Positions 42,261 through 51,524 of a stretch of DNA of 55,522 nucleotides are shown piece after piece. The notes beneath the pieces are model-generated. The model did no database searches and was not told where the DNA came from. It saw only the letters and a list, made by a program, of their open reading frames with translations. This DNA comes from Solibacillus silvestris_B (GTDB taxonomy: Bacteria; Bacillota; Bacilli; Bacillales_A; Planococcaceae): the NCBI RefSeq assembly GCF_051967575.1, contig NZ_JBQCJW010000021.1, forward strand, positions 1 through 55,522. The letters are read 5' to 3'. Both the position numbers and the translations under genes were made by a program. Each line of letters opens with the position of its first letter. Position 1 is the stretch's first letter.

Positions 42261-43292
42261 TTGCTTTTAGAAAAAAAATATACAAATTTGTTTGAAGATG
42301 TCCATACGCATGTAAAAGGAAGTGCTGTAAAGCTGGGGGCGAGCGGTGGTGCTCTCTTTATTATTCATCACAACAAAATCGTAGCAGAACATTATTTTGG
42401 TAAGCAATCGAATACGGTGCATGCAAGAAATGTGAAGGCAGACACGCAATTCCACATTGCCTCAGTCAGAAAGGCATATATCGGTTTTGCTGCTGCTTAC
42501 GCTATATACAATGGTTTCTTTTCCATTGATGATCCGATTCGATCGTTTGTCGACGATGCTCATTTATCCGCATATGAAGGTGTAACTATTCGCAACTTAC
42601 TAACACACACACATGGATTGAAAATAGAGAATGATAAATTAATAAGCGAATACGGACCTGGTGAATCATGGGCATATAGGGGTCCCAGCATTGAGCTGCT
42701 GACAGCAATTATTAAAAAAACAACGGGACGATCTGTTGCCGATATTGTGAAAGAGCAAGTCATTGAACCACTCGGCTTTCAATCGACAGAATGGATAAAA
42801 ATGAGTCGGCCGCACTTAAAAACAGCAAATACTTTACGAGATGCAAATAATATTTTCTGGACGGAGACAGATGTGGTAGATGGTTCTGGAATGAATATGT
42901 ATGTATCTGCACAAGAGCTTGCATTATGGGGCTATATTCATTTAACAGAAGGAAAATGGGGAGGAAAACAAATTATACCTAGAGAAGTGATTCAAATGGC
43001 AACATCCATTCAAACACCTAACCCTACACTACCTATTCATAAAAACGGATGTTTATGGTTTGTGAAAGACACGAATCAGCCCTTTAACCAAATAGGCGAT
43101 ACCGTTCCGAAAGGCTCCTATCAGTTACTCGGCTATACAAACGTGGCCCTTCTCGTCATACCGGAGGAAAAAGTAGTGGCAGTAAGAATGTTCAATCGTT
43201 ATGGTTCACCAGATGGGTACGATTATCTTGAAGACATTCGTTCTTTTGGAGATACTGTTTATAAATGCTCGATAAAATCAACAATGCAATAA
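42261..43292 (+). CDS. Serine hydrolase, beta-lactamase/class C-like family
   Basis: 343 residues from a TTG at 42261 with GGGGAGTG upstream; the frame to 42129 crosses a terminator. The catalytic SxxK is in FHIASVRKAYIGFAA near residue 72. The usual YSN is replaced by YRG in SWAYRGPSIELLTAI, the position of the second catalytic motif. NLLTHTHGLK is the third hallmark stretch of the family. No signal peptide or membrane span, so a cytoplasmic esterase or peptidase is more likely than an antibiotic-resistance enzyme. The altered Tyr motif (Tyr kept, Asn lost) is typical of some esterase-like members. Confidence 0.85.
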   Translation: MLLEKKYTNLFEDVHTHVKGSAVKLGASGGALFIIHHNKIVAEHYFGKQSNTVHARNVKADTQFHIASVRKAYIGFAAAYAIYNGFFSIDDPIRSFVDDAHLSAYEGVTIRNLLTHTHGLKIENDKLISEYGPGESWAYRGPSIELLTAIIKKTTGRSVADIVKEQVIEPLGFQSTEWIKMSRPHLKTANTLRDANNIFWTETDVVDGSGMNMYVSAQELALWGYIHLTEGKWGGKQIIPREVIQMATSIQTPNPTLPIHKNGCLWFVKDTNQPFNQIGDTVPKGSYQLLGYTNVALLVIPEEKVVAVRMFNRYGSPDGYDYLEDIRSFGDTVYKCSIKSTMQ

Positions 43293-43387
43293 TCGGGCGC
43301 TTTTATAAAATGGGGAGATTATCTTTCCTTATGTATAGGGCCAGATGGGTAAAGTAATAGTCAGGAAATTTCATTGAAAGCAGTAAA

Positions 43388-43436
43388 AGAGGTTGCCCTG
43401 AAACATGCTGAAAATCAAATTTCAGCAGCAACCTCT
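43388..43436 (-). terminator. Terminator of the minus-strand GNAT gene
   Basis: AGAGGTTGC and GCAACCTCT form the base of a long hairpin with CTGAAA/TTTCAG inside. On the minus strand the stem is followed by TTTTAC. It lies 128 bases beyond the stop at 43564. Confidence 0.55.
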
Positions 43437-43563
43437 GTCACAATTTCAAGTGGAAAGACCTGACCAATTAACTTCAAATAACTGCAAAAAGCTGCAAAAG
43501 TTCTGGCGGGAATATATTTATAAAGAATATAGAATCTAAGTGCATAAAGCTGTATTTTCCATG

Positions 43564-44727
43564 CTAATTGTTAAGTGACTCTGAAAGGATGCGAGCGATC
43601 TGTTCACTATCCTCTTCTCTATAAACATATTCATGATAATGTGGTTGATGGATATCTTTCCATCCTTTTTCAGCAGCCTTTTTGTAATAATGCTTCGCTT
43701 GTTCCAATTCGCCGGTCAAATAAAACATACAGGCTGCATTCCAATATAATACCATATCTCCGTTCCAGTCCCAGCCTTCATCAAGTGCTTGAGCATAACT
43801 CCAAGCCGCGCGGGCATAATCTTTCTCCACACCATACTTGTGATCACCAAGCATATAATGGTTTCCGTTTACAAGGAGATTGTTTTGGGGATGATTCCAC
43901 CCGAACAGAACAGGAAAATCTGCAAACGGTTTGAAACCAACAGACAGAGCTGTCCGCTGAGAAGCTATGTTGTTTGACCAGCACTGCCAACCGACTTTTC
44001 TCATACCGCTCTTTTTTGCGAGCTCCAGTACACCCAATGCTGTTTTTCGTGCCCAACCGTTGCCCCGATAATTTTCATCTGTTTCTATACCGATTTCACA
44101 TTCATCATCAACTACCCAATCAGTAAGGCACCAGCTAATAATGGTCGGGCCCTGATCCGTATGCAGTACGGCAACACAACCAAATCCGTTAGCTTCATAT
44201 GCTTCTATTGAAGGCCAGTTCTCTAGAATTTCATTTATTACTTCGCTTAGCCCAATTATATTTTGACGTTGCAATAAGTTGCTATTTACGGGAATAATAC
44301 TATTACAAGTCGAAACGTCTATATTGCTCAAATCATGAATGAACGTCATTCGCCCGCTTCGCATAGGTAAGAGATCTTTCATTACAATCTTTAGTACGCC
44401 ATCCCATTTTTCATCTGCAGGATAAAACAGCACATAGTCTAACTCTCCACTCGAGGCAAGACCAGGTAACAGTTCCTCTTTGATTAAATGATGGACTTCT
44501 TCAAAAAATCCGTTGTTCTCTGTACTGCCCGCTAGAAAAATGCCTTGAGGGCTTGTCAACAATGCTGATGCGCAGTCATTAGAAAGAAAAACCCTGCCTG
44601 CTATAGTGCCTTTAATGACACCTTTAATTGATAGATGATGCTTCAACGTTTCGAAAAGATCTGCTGCTTTATGAAAGTTTTCGCTAGTAAGTTCAATTCC
44701 CTGAACCATTTTTTTTGAGTACATCAT
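43564..44727 (-). CDS. GNAT acetyltransferase with C-terminal TPR-like region
   Basis: 387 residues. The N-terminal ~150 residues are a non-catalytic domain. The GNAT domain (residues ~155-275) has the acetyl-CoA loop GIETDENYRGNGWARKTALG and NNIASQRTALSVGFKPF; this arrangement resembles the GNAT_acetyltr_2 (zwittermicin-resistance-like) group. The last ~100 residues look like TPR/Sel1 helices (YWNAACMFYLTGELEQAKHY, then YKKAAEKGW). GGGAGGC precedes the ATG pair at 44727/44724. It is the only large minus-strand gene in the right half. A hairpin (44753-44786) lies in its 5' region. Confidence 0.87.
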   Translation of the reverse strand: MMYSKKMVQGIELTSENFHKAADLFETLKHHLSIKGVIKGTIAGRVFLSNDCASALLTSPQGIFLAGSTENNGFFEEVHHLIKEELLPGLASSGELDYVLFYPADEKWDGVLKIVMKDLLPMRSGRMTFIHDLSNIDVSTCNSIIPVNSNLLQRQNIIGLSEVINEILENWPSIEAYEANGFGCVAVLHTDQGPTIISWCLTDWVVDDECEIGIETDENYRGNGWARKTALGVLELAKKSGMRKVGWQCWSNNIASQRTALSVGFKPFADFPVLFGWNHPQNNLLVNGNHYMLGDHKYGVEKDYARAAWSYAQALDEGWDWNGDMVLYWNAACMFYLTGELEQAKHYYKKAAEKGWKDIHQPHYHEYVYREEDSEQIARILSESLNN

Positions 44728-44752
44728 ATACGTTTGCCTCCCATGAGCTTAT

Positions 44753-44786
44753 GAGAGGTTTATTCAACTATAAACACAAACCTCTC
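44753..44786. repeat. Hairpin in the 5' region of the minus-strand GNAT gene
   Basis: GAGAGGTTT and AAACCTCTC, a 9-bp stem with a 16-base loop, 26 bases upstream of the start. On the plus strand a T7 run follows 12 bases later. Regulatory role uncertain. Confidence 0.45.
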
Positions 44787-45318
44787 ACTTGCTTCTCGAT
44801 TTTTTTGTTTTTAACCAAACATCATCACTCCTTTAAATGTATTAGAGGATTAAGATCTAAGCTGCTCTGAAATTTATGCCCTCAACTAATTATGGATTAA
44901 TTATCCAATTCCTTCAACCCGCAAAATGTTCCCGGCAGAATTAAATAATTTATTATTAATTCGTGTTGAGGAAATATAATGTATGTACACTATTTGACGG
45001 GGGGAGAGGTATTTAACTCGACAAATTTATGATTGTGAAATTAAAGCTTTTTGTTAAGATGTATAGATTGGAGATATTGAAAGGAGATAAAGATTCGGGA
45101 TATGGAAGAACTTGTAATGATTAAAAATTGAATAGGCTAATTTTTACTCTCATTTTAGATGGTTTATTTGTCTATCTATAATTATTCAAGGACTACATTT
45201 TTAACTCAAAAACCCTTGTTAAAGGAAGGATGCTTTTTGAGTGTCCACTTTTTTTGATGAAAATAATCGTATCTCCTGTTGACATTATTTATGCGTCCTT
45301 GATTTGGGGGAGACTAAT
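44787..45318. other. Intergenic stretch with gene debris
   Basis: No intact gene. Remnants include a nine-codon ORF (ATG near 45102 after AAAGGAGAT) ending in TGA, and a hairpin CTCAAAAA/TTTTTGAG at 45203-45240 followed by a T-run. Confidence 0.4.
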
Positions 45319-45558
45319 TTGAAAAACAATCTTTCAATATACTCTTTAAACGAAGCGGTTCAATCTATCCTGCTTACTATTAACCAAAACCTATAAGAGC
45401 GTAATCATCCTTTGGTAGTGTCTTTTGATGGCGGAAGTGGTTCCGGCAAATCGGCGTTAGCAGCTGAAGTCGCTTCATTTATAGGCGCAACGATTATTCA
45501 CTGCGATGATTTCTTCGCAGCAGAAATACCTGATAAATACATTAAGAGCATGTTTTGA
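45319..45558 (+). pseudogene. Truncated uridine-kinase-like P-loop gene
   Basis: From a TTG at 45319 with GGGGGAG upstream, the frame reads KNNLSIYSLNEAVQSILLT, then an in-frame TAA, then HPLVVSFDGGSGSGKSALAA (Walker A) and IIHCDDFFAAEIPDKY, ending at a TGA after 80 codons. Uridine kinase-like proteins are about 200 residues, so more than half is missing in addition to the internal stop. The gene is dead. A perfect terminator follows immediately and overlaps its last codons, suggesting that a deletion joined the fragment to it. Confidence 0.8.
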
Positions 45559-45590
45559 CTAAACTTTTTCAAAACATGCTCTTTCTTTTT
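45545..45590 (+). terminator. Strong terminator at the uridine-kinase remnant
   Basis: AAGAGCATGTTTTGA pairs with TCAAAACATGCTCTT around a short loop, followed by TCTTTTT. Confidence 0.85.
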
Positions 45591-45690
45591 GATTATTGAT
45601 CAAGGTTATTAACATTAATTTGATCAGCCTTTATGTGGAAGCGGTGACCGAATATATAACATAATAATTTTATTTTAGGGTGGTGTTCAC

Positions 45691-45942
45691 TTGAAATAAA
45701 ATTATTAGCTTCAATAGTTTTTGTCGTAAACTGTTTTACGTTTTTTATCACTAATAACTAGAAGAAACACAGCGTAAATTTATGAAGAATTTTTATTAGA
45801 TTGACATGAAGAATGGGGAATATCTATTGCTTTTCAAAGGCTGGAGGAAAGCCCAGAAGAAAATCTCCATGTACACTTTCGAAAAAACACAGATTTTGGT
45901 AAGGATAGGCGCTCATTCTTCATTCAATGGCCATATCATTGA
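45691..45942 (+). pseudogene. Decayed paralogue of the small secreted protein at 50667
   Basis: The ribosome-site/start region (GGTGGTGTTCAC-TTG) and the following sequence parallel 50652 onward. Both contain ACAGCGT near the middle and GAAGAATGGGGA (45808-45819), and both encode EEWG(I/V)S(I/V), then (S/I)PEEN(L/I). In this copy the second codon after the start is already followed by TAA, a TGA stands just before HEEWG, and the frame ends at 45942. It is a dead duplicate about 5 kb from its intact relative. Confidence 0.68.
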
Positions 45943-46224
45943 ATATCATTCTTATACGGAATGTTCCCGATCGATGCTTTATATTCTTTTTTTTCAAAGA
46001 CTAAGTTAGTAATCCTTATTCATTCATAAGGGCAGAGATTATAAAGAGGGATTTGTAATTTTATGTCGAATTAAAAGCTGTCCGGCTATTAATTTTTATA
46101 GCCGAAACTTAAGGAAGGGGTGACTTATTGAAAATGATGGAACTTCAAAATACGATGCTGATGAGAGGGATTACTTCTTAAATAAGGTTTAATCCTCTCA
46201 AAGGTAATGAGGGGAAAATGAAAA

Positions 46225-47205
46225 ATGATGAATTTAGGAAACATGGTAAGAGGAGTTGCAAATGACACATTCGCTCAAAGTCTTCTTCAATTTTGGGAAT
46301 ATGATGAGGGAACATTGGTACTGTGGCGTGCAAGTTCAAATTTTGTATATGCTTTTGAACATAATACAATTCCATACTTTTTAAGACTTAGTTTTGATCA
46401 GGATAATTCGATTGAACAAATAAAAGCAGAGTTAGAGTTCATGCAATATTTACAATCAAATGGGTTTTCAACGGTAAGTCCAATTCCCTCAGTGAATAGC
46501 AAACTGATAGAAACACTAAAAACAGAAGAAGGCATGTATATAGCCGTTGTCTTCAATGCTGCTAACGGAATCAATTTGGATGAAGATACAATTACTGAAA
46601 AACAGATGGAGGAATGGGGAAAATCACTTGCCTCACTTCATAGTTTATCAAAAACGTTTGAGCCATTATGTGCCAGAAGGAAGAGTTGGCTGGACAGTTT
46701 ACAGTTTATGGAACGCGTATTTAAAAAACATCCAGGAGAAGAATTAGCACTTCAAGAGCTGAGTGAGATGACGAATTGGCTTCAATCATTATCAATTGAC
46801 AAAGATGTGTTCGGTTTGATTCATTATGATTTTCAATTGGATAATTTATTCTTTGAAGAGGATAAGGTACCGCATTTCAATGTCATTGATTTTGATGATG
46901 CCGTCTATCACTGGTATGCACTTGATCTTGTAACTGCGCTCGATGATTTTATTGCCGATGATAATCCTCGATCAAAGTTATTGATATATTCATTTTTGGA
47001 TGGCTATCGTAGTAAAATGGTTTTAGAAAATGATGTCGTGGATCAATTTCCGCAATTTCAAAGATATGCAAACTTATATAAGTATGCCAGATTACTGAAA
47101 TCTTTGGATTACGGAGAAATTCATGATACTCCACGTTGGTTTGATGAATTAAAGGTAAAGTTGGTTCGTGTTGCAGATAAATTAAGAAATAAGTTTCAAA
47201 AATGA
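46225..47205 (+). CDS. Phosphotransferase of the aminoglycoside phosphotransferase/kinase fold
   Basis: 326 residues. The kinase-fold catalytic loop is FGLIHYDFQLDNLFFEE (H-x-D-x-x-x-x-N near residue 199) and the metal-binding motif NVIDFDDAVYHWYALDLVTA near 220. The N-lobe, with RASSNFVYAF and YFLRLSF, holds the ATP-binding strand and Lys-equivalent region. Closest in style to APH/RdoA-like small-molecule kinases; the substrate cannot be predicted and aminoglycoside resistance should not be assumed. GAGGGG is ten bases before the ATG at 46225; the next ATG (46228) is possible. Confidence 0.88.
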   Translation: MMNLGNMVRGVANDTFAQSLLQFWEYDEGTLVLWRASSNFVYAFEHNTIPYFLRLSFDQDNSIEQIKAELEFMQYLQSNGFSTVSPIPSVNSKLIETLKTEEGMYIAVVFNAANGINLDEDTITEKQMEEWGKSLASLHSLSKTFEPLCARRKSWLDSLQFMERVFKKHPGEELALQELSEMTNWLQSLSIDKDVFGLIHYDFQLDNLFFEEDKVPHFNVIDFDDAVYHWYALDLVTALDDFIADDNPRSKLLIYSFLDGYRSKMVLENDVVDQFPQFQRYANLYKYARLLKSLDYGEIHDTPRWFDELKVKLVRVADKLRNKFQK

Positions 47206-47479
47206 AGCGTTTCGGGATTTTCGGAGTGGGGTATTTGGTTTGCCTGCCGTTAAAGGGTAATAAATTTTCATAGCAAGAGGAAGCGATAATTCAAGTGGTT
47301 TTGCCATTATAGCGGAGAAACCAGCAAAATGATCGGAATTGACTTAAAGTAACGGTGCTTAGTTTAACAGGAATAAGTAGGGATTCAAAATATAAACTTC
47401 CAAAATTAAGTACTTTCTAAATAAGGAAAGTGTCCTTTTTCATGATTAAGGCAATACAGGAATGAAAGGAGCGGCCAAC

Positions 47480-47956
47480 ATGATTAACCTAAGAAAAATT
47501 ACATTGGAAAATCGTCGTGCTATATTTAACCTGGAAGTTTCAGAAGAACAACGCCGCTTTGTTGCGTCTAATTTGTCAAGCATGGCTTCATGTTATGTTC
47601 TTGCGACCAATGGAGGACACCCATTGCCATTTGCTATTTACGCAGATGAGCAGCCAGTCGGTTTTGTAATGCTGACTTACGGGATTACCGGATACGAACT
47701 ACCATCAATTGCAGATGACAGCTATTGCATCTTGCGACTGATGATTGACAAGCAATACCAGAACAAGGGCTACGGTCGGGAAGCCATGAAAGAAATCCTG
47801 AAATTTATACGTACCTTTCCGGCTGGTCCTGCACGTTACTGCTGGATTCCATATGGGGAAGATAACTTCGCTGCCAAAAAGCTATATGAAAGTTTTGGCT
47901 TTCGAGACAACGGGGAAATCTGCGACAACGAGCCAATAACCGTATTGCAACTTTGA
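47480..47956 (+). CDS. GNAT acetyltransferase, polyamine-acetyltransferase-like
   Basis: 158 residues. The N-terminus INLRKITLENRRAIFNLEVS, then FVASNLSSMASCYV, resembles the BltD/PaiA group of Bacillus spermidine/spermine acetyltransferases. The acetyl-CoA loop is LMIDKQYQNKGYGREAMKEI and the terminal motif DNFAAKKLYESFGF. The ATG at 47480, ten bases after AAAGGAG, is chosen over the upstream 47462 start. Polyamine specificity is by resemblance only. Confidence 0.88.
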   Translation: MINLRKITLENRRAIFNLEVSEEQRRFVASNLSSMASCYVLATNGGHPLPFAIYADEQPVGFVMLTYGITGYELPSIADDSYCILRLMIDKQYQNKGYGREAMKEILKFIRTFPAGPARYCWIPYGEDNFAAKKLYESFGFRDNGEICDNEPITVLQL

Positions 47957-48219
47957 TTTACTGGCAAACCTACTTTTAAAAATATGTCTTGTTCACCAAA
48001 AAGAATGCAGGATTCATAATTTGATATCCCGGAATCAGGCGCTTTTCAGAAATAAGGATAGTTTTATTCATGATTAAGGCCAAAATAAAAATACTTTTCA
48101 AAAAATAGTTGCTGTAATACAATATGTTAAATTGTTACATATGTTTAAAGTAACTATTGAATAATTTTAGGCAAGTTGATATATTAGTTTCTAAATATTT
48201 AATCAATGATGTGATCAAG

Positions 48220-48436
48220 TAAATAAGGATTGTGAAACAGAAAATATAGCCCAGGCTGGAAGCTATATCACCTCTTCTTATTGAACCCTGCCACGGAGAT
48301 GTTAGATAAAAGCTAACCGAGTCGTTTCGTTACAAACGTTTAGAGGACATAATAGTTGTTATTAATGTCGAACTAAGGTGGTACCACGTCAATTAGCATA
48401 AAGACGTCCTTTTTTAGGGCGCTTTATGCTTTTTTA
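48220..48436 (+). promoter_or_regulatory. T-box riboswitch upstream of proS
   Basis: The T-box sequence AAGGTGGTACCACG lies at about 48375-48388. It is followed by a terminator whose arms AGCATAAAG-A-CGTCC and GGGCG-CTTTATGCT (48395-48429) end in TTTTTT; the antiterminator would use the T-box. The leader before it (from about 48220) contains stem-loop I features with an A/G-rich loop. Uncharged tRNA-Pro is expected to pair with the specifier and favour read-through into proS. I could not assign the specifier codon with confidence; CCC/CCT occurs at 48285-48289. Confidence 0.88.
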
Positions 48437-48474
48437 TTTTTTTAATTATTTTATTATCCTAGGAGGACAAGAAG

Positions 48475-49911
48475 ATGACACAAAAAACAAATGATTTTTC
48501 AAAATGGTATATTGATACAATCCAAAAAGCGGATTTAATGGATTACACCCCTGTTCGTGGCTGTATTGCATTTAAGCCGGATGGATATGAATTATGGGAA
48601 CATATTCAAGAAGAGATGGATAAACGGTTTAAAGAAACCGGTCATCGCAATGCCTATTTCCCGATGTTAATTCCAGAATCTTTCTTCCAAAAGGAAAAGG
48701 ATCATATTGAAGGATTTTCACCAGAACTTCCTTGGGTAACAGAAGCTGCAGGAGAAAAATTGGAAGAGCGTTTAGCACTGCGCCCAACTTCCGAAACAAT
48801 GATTGGCCATTTGTATTCAAACTGGATTAAAAGCTATCGAGATCTCCCTGTTTTAATTAACCAATGGGCAAATGTATTCCGCTGGGAAAAGAGAACTTTG
48901 CCTTTTATCCGTACTTCTGAATTTTTATGGCAAGAGGGCCATACAGCTCATGTGGACGAAGAAGATGCGCGTAAAGAAACGATGCAAATGCTGACTATTT
49001 ACAAAGAAGTCGTAGAAGGCCTGCTTGCGATTCCAGTTTATGATGGGGAAAAGACGCCGTCAGAACGCTTTGCCGGGGCGGTTGATACATTCTCTATTGA
49101 AGCGATGATGAAGGATGGAAAAGCAGTGCAAGCGGGTACTTCACATTACTTAGGCACAAAATTTGCGGAAGCATTCGATATAAAATATTTAAATAAGGAA
49201 AATAAACACGAGTATGTTCATACAACATCATGGGGGACGTCCACACGTTTAATCGGTTCGGTTATCATGGTTCATGGCGATGAACAAGGTCTTGTTTTAC
49301 CGCCGAAAATAGCACCAACCCAAGTTGTTTTGATTCCAGTTGGCCCATGGAAAAAGAACGAGGCAATCATCGGGAAATTAGATGAAATCTTTGCAGCTTT
49401 AAAAGCGCAAGGAGTTCGCGTTCGTCTTGATGATTCTGATCAATCACCAGGTTATAAATTTAATGAATGGGAGTTAAAAGGCGTACCTGTGCGTATTGAG
49501 CTTGGTCCGCGTGATTTAGAAAATAATCAAGCCTTAATGAAAGCGCGTGATGAAGAAGAGAAGGTTTCCGTATCTTTAGAATCCATTGTTGAAAGCATTC
49601 AAAGAGAACTTGATGTAATGCAGATGCGTCTATTTAAAAAAGCAGAAGGTTTCCGTGCGGAGAATTCACATACACATATTGATACAATTGAGCAGCTAAA
49701 GCAACACCTAGCTGAATCCGAGCGAAATGGAACAATTGCCGGCTGGATATTAGCTGGTTGGTGTGGAGAGGACACTGGTGAAGAAAATGTAAAAGAAAAA
49801 ACAAAGTTCACAACACGAAACATTCCATTTAACCCACCGGCAAGAAAAAACATATGCCTTCATTGTGGCAAAGAGGCAAAACATACGGTTTGGTTTGCCC
49901 GTGCTTATTAA
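48475..49911 (+). CDS. proS: Prolyl-tRNA synthetase, archaeal/eukaryotic-like short type
   Basis: 478 residues, class II synthetase. Motif 1 is YFPMLIPESFFQ, motif 2 is FRWEKRTLPFIRTSEFLWQEGHT (near residue 142, part shown), then HTTSWGTSTRLIGSVIMVHGDEQGL (motif 3 region). The anticodon domain and a C-terminal zinc-like segment, NICLHCGKEAKHTVWFARAY, with a terminal Tyr are hallmarks of the archaeal/eukaryotic-type ProRS; the bacterial type with editing insert is about 570 residues. Many Bacillus carry this as a second ProRS. AGGAGGACAAG precedes the ATG. T-box control makes it responsive to proline starvation. Confidence 0.96.
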   Translation: MTQKTNDFSKWYIDTIQKADLMDYTPVRGCIAFKPDGYELWEHIQEEMDKRFKETGHRNAYFPMLIPESFFQKEKDHIEGFSPELPWVTEAAGEKLEERLALRPTSETMIGHLYSNWIKSYRDLPVLINQWANVFRWEKRTLPFIRTSEFLWQEGHTAHVDEEDARKETMQMLTIYKEVVEGLLAIPVYDGEKTPSERFAGAVDTFSIEAMMKDGKAVQAGTSHYLGTKFAEAFDIKYLNKENKHEYVHTTSWGTSTRLIGSVIMVHGDEQGLVLPPKIAPTQVVLIPVGPWKKNEAIIGKLDEIFAALKAQGVRVRLDDSDQSPGYKFNEWELKGVPVRIELGPRDLENNQALMKARDEEEKVSVSLESIVESIQRELDVMQMRLFKKAEGFRAENSHTHIDTIEQLKQHLAESERNGTIAGWILAGWCGEDTGEENVKEKTKFTTRNIPFNPPARKNICLHCGKEAKHTVWFARAY

Positions 49912-50021
49912 TCTGCCAATGCATTACGTTCCCTGCGGATTATTTGGGCTTTTGTACAATTTGCATTAAAAGAGCGTAAACTTGGTTCTTGAATAAGGCG
50001 GTTTCGTGAAAGGGTAATAAA

Positions 50022-50534
50022 ATGAATTTATTTGGGGGACAAAAATTGTTTAAATATGGATTACAGCTCATCGTTGGAATTTTTATTTTAGTGGCATCGG
50101 CATTCATCGCTTGGTATGAAGGAAGTGCTCTAACATATAAAACTTTGGAATGGGGGTATTCAACACCGTTTTCCAAATTATTTAATATTGAAATTGCAAA
50201 TGGCCATGATATTAGTCAGCTAGATTACTTCGTTTATGCAGCTAAATTCAGTCCGCTATTCCCTGCTATTATGATCGTTAGTATATTCTACATTTTCAGC
50301 GTAATTGGTTATTATTTGATAAAATTTAAGCCTAATTTGGCGATCGGTTTTTGGGGTTTAATCGGTTGTATCATGATACTGTTCAGTAGCTTTATTTTTA
50401 ATGCAGCAACAGGAGGCGGAAAAATTATATGGTGCATCACTTCAGGAAGCGGACTTATTAGTATAGCTGTCGCTTTATTCGTCTCCTTAAGAAAATTCAA
50501 GCACAAGGCGAATGTAACGCAAATTAAATTGTAA
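50022..50534 (+). CDS. Four-span membrane protein, DUF4306-like
   Basis: 170 residues with four hydrophobic segments (about residues 11-30, 76-100, 109-130, 138-157). The first span continues into IAWYEGSALTYKTLEWGYSTPFS, a pattern seen in the DUF4306 (B. subtilis YjdJ-like) family. Function unknown. GAAAGGG lies nine bases before the ATG. Monocistronic. Confidence 0.7.
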   Translation: MNLFGGQKLFKYGLQLIVGIFILVASAFIAWYEGSALTYKTLEWGYSTPFSKLFNIEIANGHDISQLDYFVYAAKFSPLFPAIMIVSIFYIFSVIGYYLIKFKPNLAIGFWGLIGCIMILFSSFIFNAATGGGKIIWCITSGSGLISIAVALFVSLRKFKHKANVTQIKL

Positions 50535-50666
50535 CATTGCGGTTTGTTTCGATTTGATGAATGAGTGAATTGATTTAGCGTATTGGTGTTTTATTTGAAA
50601 TGGAATATTAGAGCGGCAGTATTGAGATTACGGATAAATACAAATGGAATGTAAGGTGGTGCTTAC

Positions 50667-51005
50667 TTGAAAAAAACAGTAATAACATTGATTGTATTTG
50701 TTGTCATCTGTTTTTCGTATTTTTACAAATCACCCATCATCAGTTCAGACACAGCGTTAATAAATGCGGAGAAATATTTATTAAATCCATCTGAAGAATG
50801 GGGAGTGTCTGTTTCTTTTCATGGCCTAGAGGGAATTCCGGAAGAAAATATCAGTGCAAATCTTGCGCAAAAGAGCGGATTCTGTAACGAGTTATTAAAC
50901 AGAATGCAGTGGGAAGTGACAATAAAGTCAACTGAAATGGAAGCCACTGTTGTGATGGATGCACATACGGGTTACTTTATGAATGTATTTGGCGCATTCA
51001 GCTAA
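50667..51005 (+). CDS. Small exported protein of unknown family
   Basis: 112 residues from a TTG at 50667 with AAGGTGGTG upstream. An N-terminal signal or anchor (KKTVITLIVFVVICFSYFYK) is followed by an exported domain: SSDTALINAEKYLLNPSEEW, then GIPEENISANLAQKSGF, and a C-terminal strand ATVVMDAHTGYFMNVFGAFS. The end resembles PepSY-type terminal hairpins in which a D-A-TG motif closes the sheet. A decayed copy of the same gene lies at 45691-45942. Confidence 0.65.
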   Translation: MKKTVITLIVFVVICFSYFYKSPIISSDTALINAEKYLLNPSEEWGVSVSFHGLEGIPEENISANLAQKSGFCNELLNRMQWEVTIKSTEMEATVVMDAHTGYFMNVFGAFS

Positions 51006-51185
51006 GCTTGGATTCTTTATTATCATCAGCTTGTTTAGGCTATATAAACCATTGCAAATGGAAAATTCAGGGGAACAAAACACTTATTTTTATAAACTGT
51101 GCCGCTTATTAATATTCACATACAAAAAAATTATGATTTCAATATTTCATAATTTTTTAAAAGCGAGAGGCAAGAGGTGAGTACA

Positions 51186-51524
51186 TTGAAAAAGGCAATA
51201 ACGATTACTTTGATTTTTGTTTCGACTATTCTTGCAGGCTGTAATTCCAGCAATTTCAGCGAAGCCATATTTACTAACTTTACACCAGCGGAAATTAAAA
51301 TGGATAACGTCACGTATATAATGACGGATGAAGTTTTAACTGCTGACGAGGTTGCAGATCAAATAGGAAAGGTTACTCAAATTCAGGAGATCGTTTCTTA
51401 TCCAGAAGACCAAAACCCATATAAAAATCCGGGTAAGATATTTAACGTAAAGAATGTAAGTGCTGGAAAGACTATTGCAATTCAAGTTAATGACAAACTA
51501 TATATGGCGAATATTGATGAATAG
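51186..51524 (+). CDS. Small lipoprotein of unknown family
   Basis: 112 residues from a TTG at 51186 (AGAGGTG six bases upstream). The GTG at 51177 lies inside that ribosome site and is less likely. The signal peptide KKAITITLIFVSTILAGC ends in a clear lipobox (Cys18). The mature part is about 95 residues, with an acidic middle (VLTADEVADQIGKVTQIQE) and a C-terminal AIQVNDKLYMANIDE strand. The pattern recalls small Bacillus lipoproteins annotated as hypothetical; function unknown. Confidence 0.68.
   Translation: MKKAITITLIFVSTILAGCNSSNFSEAIFTNFTPAEIKMDNVTYIMTDEVLTADEVADQIGKVTQIQEIVSYPEDQNPYKNPGKIFNVKNVSAGKTIAIQVNDKLYMANIDE

Noticed and set aside
45806..46009. 67-codon frame starting MKNGEYLLLF
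   Set aside because: It reads the decayed paralogue of the 50667 gene in the wrong frame.
50983..51180. 65-codon frame between the two small exported-protein genes
   Set aside because: No ribosome site, overlaps the preceding gene's end and the next ribosome site, low-complexity composition.
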